Source of the DNA: Myxococcales bacterium
GTDB lineage: Bacteria; Myxococcota; Polyangia; Fen-1088
DNA: 6,064 nucleotides
Direction of reading: 5' to 3'
Assembly (NCBI GenBank): GCA_003159055.1
Contig: PMLH01000530.1
Location: 14,606 to 20,669, forward strand
Shown: positions 1 to 6,028 of the stretch, in pieces
Layout of the letters: the number at the start of each line of letters is the position of its first letter
Position numbering within the stretch: position 1 is the first letter of the stretch
The notes under the pieces: model-generated
Databases searched by the model: none
What the model was told of the DNA's origin: nothing
What the model saw: the letters and a program-made list of their open reading frames with translations, nothing else
Program-made: the position numbers and the translations under genes

Positions 1-206
1 GGGATCCGACCGGCCAGCGCCCCGTAGCAAAGGGCTCCAAGCAGAGCGACCACGCCTCCCAAGAACCAGGTCAGAAGCACCAGCCAGGGCGACCCGAGAA
101 TGCGCATCAAGATGCCGCTGGTCGTGAACACCCCAGTGCCGACCATGTTCGCGACCACCAGCGCGATGGCGGCGCCCTGTCCGAGTCGTCGTTGCTCCTG
201 CGGCAT
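1..206 (-). CDS. APC-superfamily amino-acid permease, N-terminal part (runs off left edge)
   Basis: These are the first 68 codons of a membrane transporter; the rest lies beyond the left edge. Residues 11-31 hold the classic first-helix signature of the APC superfamily (Pfam AA_permease_2 type), with N20, G23-T-G25 and the following V-F-T-T-S-G. In this family that stretch is the unwound part of helix 1 that contacts the substrate. A second hydrophobic helix covers about residues 41-60 and ends in YGALAGRIP (61-69), which matches the family's Y-x-E-L-A-x-x-x-P region except that Ala replaces the common Glu. Such proteins import or exchange amino acids across the inner membrane; the substrate cannot be told from this fragment. 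I chose ATG at 206. A GTG at 224 is also in frame, an in-frame TAG lies at 263-261, and neither start has a clear Shine-Dalgarno. The gene follows the PilZ gene by 59 bp on the same strand and is probably co-transcribed with it. Confidence 0.85.
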   Translation of the reverse strand, partial: MPQEQRRLGQGAAIALVVANMVGTGVFTTSGILMRILGSPWLVLLTWFLGGVVALLGALCYGALAGRI

Positions 207-265
207 GGGCTGGCAGTACAGCACAGACGAACCGCCACCGCGAGCAGGAATCGCAGTGCCCTACC

Positions 266-910
266 CTACCGCGATTCGCCCCGCCTCCAGCCCTCGGCGA
301 AGCGCAGCCAGAGCTCGCGCTCGTCATCGGTTTCGTGGACCAGCTCGATGCCGACGCCGAATTGCCCCTGGACCTTGCCCTCGCCCTCGAAAACCCTGAT
401 CACGCGGCCATGGACAACCACCGAGCCGACTTGACCGGCCAGGACCAGGCGCAGCGTATCGCCGACCGCCAGCAAGACAGACGTGTGCAGGAGCATGCCG
501 CCGTCGCTCAGATTCTCCGCTTTGGCGGCGACGCTGCCTGGGCCAGAGGGTGGGGCAACCCGTGAGTTGACGATGTGCAGCGACACGGGCAAAGTCCCAG
601 GCAGGCGAACCGGCGCGCGCCGGGAGTTTTCGCCCATCGGCACCAGGCGCTTGAACGTGACGGTCACGGGCGGCCCCGACGCGACTCGGACGATGCGGCC
701 AATGGCCGTGAAATTCCCGACCGAATTGCTGTAGCGCACGGTGGCTTGCGCTTCCGACTCGAGGCCTTCCGGCGGCTCCAGCAACTCCGGAAACGTCAAC
801 AAGACTTCGCTGGGACGGAGTCTCAGCACGAAACCGTTCAGCAGAACCGGCGTCCGAAGGTCTTCCATCGAGACCTCGACCCATTGTCCCGCGACGAGTT
901 GGCCCTCCAT
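266..910 (-). CDS. PilZ-domain c-di-GMP-binding protein
   Basis: This encodes a 214-residue soluble protein with no signal peptide or membrane segment. The C-terminal half (about 95-205) is a PilZ domain. It has the arginine motif R98-A-P-V-R102 (RxxxR) and N133-L-S135-D-G-G138, matching the [D/N]xSxxG motif; together these bind cyclic di-GMP. GVGIEL (185-190) is the usual late beta strand. The first 90 residues form a beta-rich N-terminal region, as in YcgR-like two-domain PilZ proteins, where it changes position on ligand binding. The expected role is a c-di-GMP effector for motility, surface growth or polysaccharide output, but no target is visible here. I chose ATG at 910 because AAAAAGGAAAT lies just upstream, although the SD-to-ATG spacing is short (about 3 nt). 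An ATG at 976 would add 22 residues that do not look like a domain and have no ribosome site. The stop is TAG. Confidence 0.85.
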   Translation of the reverse strand: MEGQLVAGQWVEVSMEDLRTPVLLNGFVLRLRPSEVLLTFPELLEPPEGLESEAQATVRYSNSVGNFTAIGRIVRVASGPPVTVTFKRLVPMGENSRRAPVRLPGTLPVSLHIVNSRVAPPSGPGSVAAKAENLSDGGMLLHTSVLLAVGDTLRLVLAGQVGSVVVHGRVIRVFEGEGKVQGQFGVGIELVHETDDERELWLRFAEGWRRGESR

Positions 911-1078
911 ATTTCCTTTTTGCGTGCGGGCAGAGGTCGAGCACCCCCGCAGACAGTTCCGCGCCGACTTGCCCATTAAGACTATCGACGGGCTGGGCGG
1001 AAACTTGACCGGCCATGGCCGCCCACCTGGGCCGGCGCGCGCCGTGGCAGGGGACGCGCGAAAGCACGGGTCAGAACT

Positions 1079-1094
1079 GCGCCGACTACGGCGC
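1079..1094. repeat. Perfect inverted repeat spanning the dedA stop codon
   Basis: GCGCCG (1079-1084) and CGGCGC (1089-1094) are perfectly complementary around a 4-nt loop. The dedA TAG stop (1088-1086) sits almost entirely in that loop. In RNA this would be a compact GC hairpin at the end of dedA. No T-run follows on the minus strand, so it is not a standard intrinsic terminator. It could stabilise the 3' end, attenuate read-through into the PilZ gene, or be chance in GC-rich DNA. Confidence 0.4.
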
Positions 1095-1739
1095 CTTCTT
1101 GGCGCTCCCGAGACGGTGACGGAGATACTCGACGATCATCGGGATCAGAGAGATGAAGATGATGCCGATGATGACCATCTCGAAATGCCCGGCAACCCAC
1201 GGAATGTTGCCGAACAAGTGGCCTGCCGTCAGGCAGACGGCCACCCACGACACACCGCCGATGACGTTGTAGAGGATGAAGGTGCGGTAGGTCATGGCCC
1301 CGATGCCCGCCACGAACGGCGCGTAGGTTCGGATGAACGGCATGAACCGGGCCAGGATGATGATCTTGCCCCCGTATTTCTCGTACAGGGCGTGCGTGCG
1401 GTTGAGATGCTCCGGGTTGAACCAGCGAGACTTCTTCCACTTGAAGACCTTCGGGCCCAGGAAGTGGCCGATGGCATAGTTGACGGAATCCCCCACAATG
1501 GCGGCCAGGGAGAGCAGGAAGAACATGAGGAAGATGTTCAACTTGCCCAGGGCCGCGAAAGCGCCAGCCGTAAACAGGAGCGAATCGCCGGGCAGGAACG
1601 GCCAGATCACCAGGCCCGTTTCGATGAAGATGACGATGAAGAAGATCGTATAGATATGCGGGCCGTACTGGCCGATGAGGCCTCCGATGTTTTCGCGCAG
1701 GTGCAGAAAGATGTCGAGGAAATGCCGGACAGCGTGCAT
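1086..1739 (-). CDS. dedA: DedA-family membrane protein (lipid transporter)
   Basis: This 217-residue protein has the DedA (VTT/SNARE-associated) fold, close to the usual length of about 220. E40 sits in the first long hydrophobic helix (29-47). P-F-L-P-G-D (47-52) carries D52, GDSVNYAIG is at 83-91, and R131 and R137 lie in the R-F-M-P-F-I-R-T segment. These match the acidic and basic residues reported as essential in E. coli YqjA (E39, D51, R130, R136), shifted by about one. Hydrophobic segments follow at about 139-174 and 187-205. The family translocates lipids such as undecaprenyl phosphate or phosphatidylethanolamine across the inner membrane, coupled to ion gradients; which lipid is used here is inference. 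ATG 1739 is preceded by GGGAG at 7-nt spacing, better than ATG 1787, which has no such site. It is divergent from the psd cluster, and the PilZ gene follows 175 bp downstream. The stop is TAG. Confidence 0.95.
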   Translation of the reverse strand: MHAVRHFLDIFLHLRENIGGLIGQYGPHIYTIFFIVIFIETGLVIWPFLPGDSLLFTAGAFAALGKLNIFLMFFLLSLAAIVGDSVNYAIGHFLGPKVFKWKKSRWFNPEHLNRTHALYEKYGGKIIILARFMPFIRTYAPFVAGIGAMTYRTFILYNVIGGVSWVAVCLTAGHLFGNIPWVAGHFEMVIIGIIFISLIPMIVEYLRHRLGSAKKAP

Positions 1740-1772
1740 GGTGTCTCCCGATTGGGTTCTTGGGGGGCGCTG

Positions 1773-1778
1773 ATTGTA
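1773..1778 (-). promoter_or_regulatory. Possible -10 box for dedA
   Basis: On the minus strand this reads TACAAT, five of six matches to TATAAT, and would start RNA about 25 nt before the dedA ATG. No good -35 hexamer is seen 16-18 bp upstream, so it may need an activator or be chance. Confidence 0.35.
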
Positions 1779-1854
1779 CTCGAGCACAGGGCTTTTTCAG
1801 TCCCGAAATCTCGTTTTCGCGTCGGGGAGATAGTGCCGTACGTACCGGCCGGAC

Positions 1855-1883
1855 GTGACGAAGCACACCGAGAAGGTTATCAT
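1855..1883 (+). promoter_or_regulatory. Possible sigma70-type promoter for the psd cluster
   Basis: GTGACG (1855-1860, four of six to TTGACA) and TATCAT (1878-1883, five of six to TATAAT) are separated by exactly 17 bp. Transcription would begin near 1890, about 26 nt before the ATG at 1916. It lies back to back with the dedA -10 candidate in the 176-bp divergent spacer 1740-1915, so the two directions could share regulation. Confidence 0.45.
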
Positions 1884-1915
1884 CGGGTCCCTGCGCACCC
1901 ACTTGGCCAAATGGA

Positions 1916-2434
1916 ATGAAAAGCCCCCCACCTGAAAAGAAACGCACGACCGTCGAGAAAGCCAGCAAGCCGAGCCAGCCCAGGAAAGATAGCCAATCGG
2001 CCTCGGTCCAGCCGGCCAAGGTTGCGTTCCCGAAGAAGAACCAGCCGCCGACCGCAGCCTCGTTCGCCGCGCGCCTCCCCATCGCGCTCGGCAAGCGCTT
2101 CGAGATGGCGCGTTCCTTTCTGCTTCGGCAAGAAGACATCAAGGAAGACGTCTACTTCTACGGGCCCAAGACCGGATGGGCCTTGCGCTACCTCGTCAGG
2201 GAGCAGCCCCTGTGCGCACTCCTCTTGCACGGAGACATGCCGGTCGGCATCGTCTCCCTGCCAGCCGCGGCTGCAGCCGCCGTGGACTGGAAAAGCCTGT
2301 CCCCCTCCGGGCAGCTCGCCCACAAGAACGCGCATGGAAGCCCTTCCCTGCTGTGGCTCGATCTGCCGCTGGCAGGCACCGGCGCGGCCGATTTCAAGGC
2401 CATCCTCCGCGTAAAGCTCGCCAGCATGGGGTAG
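1916..2434 (+). CDS. DUF3788-like cytoplasmic protein with a charged N-terminal tail
   Basis: This 172-residue protein has two parts. Residues 1-45 are rich in Lys, Pro, Ser, Ala and Gln and probably disordered. Residues 52-172 look like a small alpha/beta domain: a helix (55-72), a strand with F81-Y-G-P-K-T-G-W88-A-L, a second hydrophobic strand (98-115), a run of six alanines (117-122), and a final strand-helix with the hydrophobic W-L-D-L near 147-150. The F-Y-G-x-K-x-G-W-x-L pattern and overall order resemble the DUF3788 family, whose function is unknown; I make this match from memory of the family pattern. There is no signal peptide. The ATG at 1916 has no clear Shine-Dalgarno, and a second ATG at 1911 opens a two-codon reading frame overlapping it. 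No other ATG or GTG lies between it and the in-frame stop at 1856. It is the first gene of the cluster leading to psd. Confidence 0.75.
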   Translation: MKSPPPEKKRTTVEKASKPSQPRKDSQSASVQPAKVAFPKKNQPPTAASFAARLPIALGKRFEMARSFLLRQEDIKEDVYFYGPKTGWALRYLVREQPLCALLLHGDMPVGIVSLPAAAAAAVDWKSLSPSGQLAHKNAHGSPSLLWLDLPLAGTGAADFKAILRVKLASMG

Positions 2435-2470
2435 GGTTGGGTCACGGTGACTGTTTGGCAACGAACTGCC

Positions 2471-2692
2471 ATGAGTAGCCTCGGACTCCGGTTGTTCGGA
2501 GACAAGCTGCGCAGGCGGCCTCTGGCGGCCGTCGCCGGTCTGCTGTCGGACTACCTGACCTACGTTGGCATGATTGCGTTCTGGCTCTTTCTCCTTGCCA
2601 GTAGGCGGCCGCTCGCCTGGCTCGAACGACGTCTGCGCCGCCCACTGCGCGCGGGCATCATTGCGTGGGTGGCTCGCCTGGCGCGAGGCTAG
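2471..2692 (+). CDS. Small one-helix membrane protein, function unknown
   Basis: This encodes 73 residues from ATG 2471, or 81 from GTG 2447; neither start has a strong ribosome site. The protein is very basic, with many Arg. It has an N-terminal amphipathic part, one clear hydrophobic helix (about residues 27-46, SDYLTYVGMIAFWLFLLASR) and an Arg-rich amphipathic tail containing RRLRRP. I do not recognise a family. Support for it being real is that it fills the gap between two cluster genes, ends 4 bp before the psd ATG, and carries the psd ribosome site in its last codons, as coupled operon genes do. Interestingly it is in the same frame as the upstream DUF3788-like gene, separated from it by a single TAG. 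Its position suggests a role in membrane lipid synthesis, for example as a partner or anchor of Psd, but that is inference. Confidence 0.55.
   Translation: MSSLGLRLFGDKLRRRPLAAVAGLLSDYLTYVGMIAFWLFLLASRRPLAWLERRLRRPLRAGIIAWVARLARG
2685..2688 (+). promoter_or_regulatory. Ribosome binding site of psd
   Basis: GAGG lies 8 nt before the ATG at 2697 and inside the last codons of the small membrane gene. It decides the psd start over the upstream in-frame ATG at 2574 and suggests translational coupling. Confidence 0.6.
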
Positions 2693-2696
2693 TCGG

Positions 2697-3344
2697 ATGG
2701 ACCCGTTCTCGTTCCTCGCCTGGCGCTTCTGCTACTTCTTCCGCGATCCTGTGCGGCGGTCGCCGTCCGGCCGATCCGTGGTCTCGCCCGCCGACGGCCG
2801 CGTGCTGTACGTTCGCCAGGTCGAGGCCGGTGCCCTACCCAACCCCGTGAAGGCCGGGGTCGAGGTTCCCCTCGATGATTGGCTGGGAACCGCATCGCAT
2901 GAAAACGGTGGAATCCTGATCGGCATCTACATGACGCCGCTCTCGGTCCACTACAACCGCGCGCCGGTGGCGGGACGAATCGCGTCGGTCGCCGCGAGGC
3001 CAGCCCAGGGCGAAAATCTGTCCATGGTGCGCGTCTTCATGCGCCTTGCCTGGAACATGCATCCCTTGGAGGAGGACAGCCGCCACATCCTGCAGAATGC
3101 GCGCAACACCATCGTCATTGCGGGCGACATCCCGGTGGTCGTGATCCAGATGGCCGACCGCTTTGTGAGCCAGGTCGATTGCTTCGTCACGCCCGGCCAG
3201 CAGGTCGAAAAGGGCGAGAAGATTGGTCTCATCCGCATGGGATCGCAGTGCGATCTCTTCATCCCACGCAGCGCCGAGGTCTCGGTCAAGTGCAATTCCG
3301 GCGACCGCGTCCTGGCCGGCGAAACCATCCTGGCGACCTACTGA
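2697..3344 (+). CDS. psd: Phosphatidylserine decarboxylase proenzyme, short form
   Basis: This 215-residue enzyme converts phosphatidylserine to phosphatidylethanolamine and CO2 at the inner membrane. It is the short Psd class also found in archaea and many bacteria. Hallmarks in order are F-F-R-D-P (14-18), S-P-A-D-G (30-34, D33), M79 with V-H-Y-N-R-A-P (84-90, H85), and near the C-terminus R170-M-G172-S173 followed by D-L-F-I-P. By family knowledge the chain cuts itself between G172 and S173, and S173 becomes the pyruvoyl group of the small alpha subunit (43 residues here). Many short Psd proteins have one or two hydrophobic helices before F-F-R-D-P; here only about 13 residues precede it. 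The start at 2697 has GAGG at 8-nt spacing; the frame is open back to 2574, but that extension is Ser/Arg-rich and looks like a shadow. No pssA is seen in the window. The stop is TGA, the only non-TAG stop here. Confidence 0.95.
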   Translation: MDPFSFLAWRFCYFFRDPVRRSPSGRSVVSPADGRVLYVRQVEAGALPNPVKAGVEVPLDDWLGTASHENGGILIGIYMTPLSVHYNRAPVAGRIASVAARPAQGENLSMVRVFMRLAWNMHPLEEDSRHILQNARNTIVIAGDIPVVVIQMADRFVSQVDCFVTPGQQVEKGEKIGLIRMGSQCDLFIPRSAEVSVKCNSGDRVLAGETILATY

Positions 3345-3366
3345 GGACAGACCCCGTCCGCGAGCG

Positions 3367-4869
3367 CTACGGAATTCGTTCGTAAAGGACGATGTACCTC
3401 GGCGCGTCCGCGACCCAGTGCCATTCCCAAAACGCGTCGACCGGGCGATACGCTTCTGTCCAGGTGGGCTGCTCGACCAACGCGGTCTCGCCTTCCCAGT
3501 AGCCAGGGTGATACCAAGTTCCGTCGGTTCCGGGTTTCGTGGCGCTGTTGAGCACGACCAGGTCCGGCTTGCGAGCGAGAACGTAGGCGGCGTCGAACTT
3601 GTGGTGAACCCCGCCTTGTCGCTCGTGGGCGATGTGCCAGTCCGCAAGCCCGGTCATGTCGATGGAGGGATTGGGCAAGGCGAACGGCAACGCCCCCGCG
3701 TGGTTGACCGCCACCCGCGCGTCCTTTGCGTAGTGTTTGGCGATGAAGCTCGCGGCCGAGAACGAAGCCTGCGCGAGCGTTCCCTCCTGAAATGACGACG
3801 GCGGCAGACGCCCGCCGGTCAGCGCGTCGATGACCAGCGATGCCTTGGGCGCGAAGGCCGACCAAGCCAGGACGCACGCGAGCAGCGCGACCAGTCCTCG
3901 CTGGAAGGTCGCGCGCGCAATCGCCCCCGCCGCCACGGCGACCAACGCCGGCAGCACTGGCACCACCATGCGCGCGTGCCACATCCAATCCCCGCCCTCG
4001 CCAACCACGACCGCCAGCACGACGCCGAGAAAGGCGAGCGCAGCGAGGCCCTTGCGCTCGACTGCGCCCGCCAGCCACATCGCCATCGCCGTGACCAGCA
4101 AGGCGGCCAGCCCCCAGGTCGCGTAAAGCAGGCCCGCCTCAAGCCTGGCCGAGAGAGCGCCGGTTGCCTTCGCGTAGTAGGGGTTCGGAAGCCAGTCGCC
4201 GTAGAAGATTCTCCGAAAGACAAACCAAAGCAGCATCGGCGCAAGAGCCAGGGCCAGTCGATGCCAACGCAAGGCTGTCCGTCCGTGCGCGATGGTGGCC
4301 AGAACCAGCAGCGCCACTACGAAAAACGGCCCCTCCGGCCGCGCCACGCCAAGGCACGCCGCCACCGGTGCCCATCGCCCCGGCGAAGCGCCGACCAGCG
4401 ACCAGACGGCCGCCGTGATCAACGCAACGAACAGCATCGTCTCGAGGCCGGCGGCCGCCCAGTAGTAGAGCGGATAGATCAGAGCGGCTGCTGCACAGGC
4501 GACCGCCGCCGCCGGGCGACTGGGGCAAAGCGCGACGCTCGACCGATGTACGAAGAAGAGGGAAAGCCCCAAAAAGCACACCCCCATGCCACCCGCCCAG
4601 GTTGGTAGCGGCAGCCCGACCGCTCCGCCTGCGGCCAGAAGGCCAAGCCACAGCGGCGACGAGAATCCCTCGACGGTTTCGCCGGCATTCCACACCGGCC
4701 CCTGCCCCGCCAGCAGATTCCGCACGTAGCGGAAGACGATGAACGCGTCGTCGGTAACGTGCTGCCAGTGGTAGCGCACGAGGACGAGAAAGAACAACGA
4801 AGCCAGCCCGAGCAACCATGGCTCGGCGACGGAGCGGATGCGGCTAGCGAAATGGCTGGAGAGCGGCAA
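3367..4869 (-). CDS. GT-C membrane glycosyltransferase (arabinosyl/mannosyltransferase-like)
   Basis: This is a polytopic inner-membrane protein of about 500 residues with roughly ten hydrophobic helices between 18 and 340 and a C-terminal extracytoplasmic domain (341-500). After helix 1 comes D40-D41-A-F-I, the acidic pair of GT-C enzymes, then R-Y-x-R-N-L and W-N-x-G-E-x-V-E-G-F-S-S. Further motifs are A-R-P-E-G (176-180), Y-G-D-W-L-P-N-P-Y-Y-A-K (223-234) and G-G-D-W-M (292-296) with R300 and P304. This combination is typical of AftB-like and related transferases, which move a sugar from a polyprenyl-phosphate carrier to a glycan, lipid or protein outside the membrane. Donor and acceptor are unknown. 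No early ATG exists. I chose TTG 4869 because AGGA (4882-4879) precedes it by 9 nt and it lies just past the lipoprotein stop at 4887. A TTG at 4971 would add 34 Pro-rich residues overlapping that gene and has no ribosome site. Confidence 0.85.
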   Translation of the reverse strand: MPLSSHFASRIRSVAEPWLLGLASLFFLVLVRYHWQHVTDDAFIVFRYVRNLLAGQGPVWNAGETVEGFSSPLWLGLLAAGGAVGLPLPTWAGGMGVCFLGLSLFFVHRSSVALCPSRPAAAVACAAAALIYPLYYWAAAGLETMLFVALITAAVWSLVGASPGRWAPVAACLGVARPEGPFFVVALLVLATIAHGRTALRWHRLALALAPMLLWFVFRRIFYGDWLPNPYYAKATGALSARLEAGLLYATWGLAALLVTAMAMWLAGAVERKGLAALAFLGVVLAVVVGEGGDWMWHARMVVPVLPALVAVAAGAIARATFQRGLVALLACVLAWSAFAPKASLVIDALTGGRLPPSSFQEGTLAQASFSAASFIAKHYAKDARVAVNHAGALPFALPNPSIDMTGLADWHIAHERQGGVHHKFDAAYVLARKPDLVVLNSATKPGTDGTWYHPGYWEGETALVEQPTWTEAYRPVDAFWEWHWVADAPRYIVLYERIP

Positions 4870-4878
4870 CGAGAGGCA

Positions 4879-4882
4879 TCCT
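4879..4882 (-). promoter_or_regulatory. Ribosome binding site supporting a TTG start
   Basis: On the minus strand AGGA (4882-4879) lies 9 nt before the TTG codon at 4869 and just after the lipoprotein stop (4889-4887). It favours the shorter glycosyltransferase start and tight coupling of the two genes. Confidence 0.5.
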
Positions 4883-4886
4883 ACCC

Positions 4887-5906
4887 CTACTTGTCCCGCG
4901 GCCTCGCTTGTGGCAACGGCCGGGTGCGTGGGTGGCGGGTGCTGAAGGCCGGCTTCTGGTTCGGGTCGCAATTGGGACCAAATCCGTCGGCTTTGAAATC
5001 GTATTGCAATCGGCCGCGCATCGCCCCCTTCACCGCTTCGATTTCCACGTCATGCTGCCCCGCGCGTGCCGGCGAGCAATACGACAGCAGGTAGTAGCGC
5101 CGGGAGAAGCCCTCAATGCGTTGAGCGATCTCGTCGAAACCACGGCGAATGTCGGCCGGATTCTTCGAGGTGAAGGTGCCGTTGCGACCGATGGTGCGAA
5201 TCTCGGAATCGTTGACCTCGGCGCCGACTGCGATGGCATAGACTTCAAAGTCGACCTCGCCTAGTGCGGAGTGCAGCGCTTCCCGCGAAACCCGGGCCGC
5301 GTGATCCGTACCGTCGGTAAACACGACCAAGGTTCCAAAGCGTAACGGAACCGGGGATTGGTTCATCTGATGATCCAAAATCTTGATCGCTTCCAGGACT
5401 GCACCATTGAGGTTGGTGGATGGATCCTTAGGCTGAAAACCCGCGAAGGCGTTAATGGTTCCCTGCGGATTCCCTCCGCCGAAAGGTGAGAGTTGCGTCA
5501 CGTGCGGACTGCCATCGAAGGCGTAGACGCCGAGCTTCTGATAGCGGCCCACCTTTTGCGAGAACGACGCGGCGCCGGCGACTACCTTGTCCACGTCCGG
5601 CGATCCGACCACGCTGCCGCTCATATCAACCAGCAGCAGAGTGTAGTGCGCGGCAGCGACCTCGGGTTGCAAGATGGTCTGCTGGCTTTCGAACACCGAG
5701 ACCGGCTGGCCGTCTTCGTAGATGTGGAAATCCGCGGGGGTGAGGTCGGGGACCGGATCGCCGCGCGTGGTGTCGACGGTGAAATACACCGCGATGTTGG
5801 AGGGATGCTGGACGGAACGATCGACCATTTGCAGCCGAAGTCCCGCACAGCTGGCGAGGAGCGCCAGGGCGGGCAGGCAGATGAGATGATGACTTCTGAC
5901 GTGCAT
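4887..5906 (-). CDS. vWA-domain lipoprotein (acidobacterial VWFA-related type)
   Basis: This 339-residue protein begins with a lipoprotein signal: Arg/His near the start, a hydrophobic core and lipobox L17-A-S-C20, so mature C20 would be lipidated and the protein held at a membrane facing the periplasm or surface. Residues 38-80 form a beta domain with D-L-T-P-A-D-F-H-I-Y-E-D-G (54-66), the start of the VWFA-related acidobacterial family. The von Willebrand A domain follows (about 86-275) with a complete metal site: D94-x-S96-x-S98, T164 and D198 in F-T-D-G. R-R-Y-Y-L-L-S-Y (269-276) opens the closing beta module, and the last 25 residues are Pro/Arg-rich. vWA domains mediate metal-dependent protein binding; the partner is unknown. 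ATG 5906 places the lipobox correctly; ATGs at 5981 or 5972 would put 22-25 residues before it. No Shine-Dalgarno is seen. The glycosyltransferase gene follows directly. Confidence 0.9.
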   Translation of the reverse strand: MHVRSHHLICLPALALLASCAGLRLQMVDRSVQHPSNIAVYFTVDTTRGDPVPDLTPADFHIYEDGQPVSVFESQQTILQPEVAAAHYTLLLVDMSGSVVGSPDVDKVVAGAASFSQKVGRYQKLGVYAFDGSPHVTQLSPFGGGNPQGTINAFAGFQPKDPSTNLNGAVLEAIKILDHQMNQSPVPLRFGTLVVFTDGTDHAARVSREALHSALGEVDFEVYAIAVGAEVNDSEIRTIGRNGTFTSKNPADIRRGFDEIAQRIEGFSRRYYLLSYCSPARAGQHDVEIEAVKGAMRGRLQYDFKADGFGPNCDPNQKPAFSTRHPRTRPLPQARPRDK

Positions 5907-5913
5907 AGCTGGG

Positions 5914-5919
5914 AGTATA
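5914..5919 (-). promoter_or_regulatory. Possible -10 box of the vWA lipoprotein gene
   Basis: On the minus strand this reads TATACT, five of six to TATAAT, ending 7 bp before the ATG at 5906. RNA would start at or next to the ATG. The 17-bp-spaced -35 is weak (TTTTCC); TTGTTT is closer to consensus but 20 bp away. A small inverted repeat CTGG...CCAG (5924-5937) lies in the spacer. Confidence 0.35.
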
Positions 5920-6028
5920 TGCTCTGGCACGCACCAGGAAAACAAGGCATCTTTGCTAGCGACATCCTTCATGCCCGGCATTTTTCGGGGAAGGATCTTT
6001 CACGAAGGTCCAAGCGTCGGAGTTACCC

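Noticed and set aside
741..1919. Long plus-strand open frame of 392 codons antisense to the PilZ gene and dedA
   Set aside because: It is highly charged low-complexity sequence made by GC-rich codon bias of the real minus-strand genes, and it matches no family I know.
982..2142. Minus-strand open frame of 386 codons across dedA and the divergent spacer
   Set aside because: It overlaps dedA in another frame and is His/Arg/Pro-rich; dedA has clear family motifs, this does not.
2267..2280. 14-bp perfect palindrome GCGGCTGCAGCCGC
   Set aside because: It lies inside the alanine run of the DUF3788-like gene and follows from GCN codons; no regulatory role is suggested.
2574..2696. N-terminal extension of psd by 41 codons
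   Set aside because: The sequence is Ser/Arg-rich with no hydrophobic helix, overlaps the small membrane gene in another frame, and the ATG at 2697 has a proper ribosome site.
3345..3366. Possible shared terminator between the convergent psd and glycosyltransferase genes
   Set aside because: Only a 4-bp stem GGAC/GTCC with a 7-nt loop and no T-run is present; the gap is too short and the stem too weak to call.
2835..3647. Minus-strand open frame of 270 codons opposite psd
   Set aside because: It is a shadow of psd and the glycosyltransferase end; psd carries every catalytic motif.
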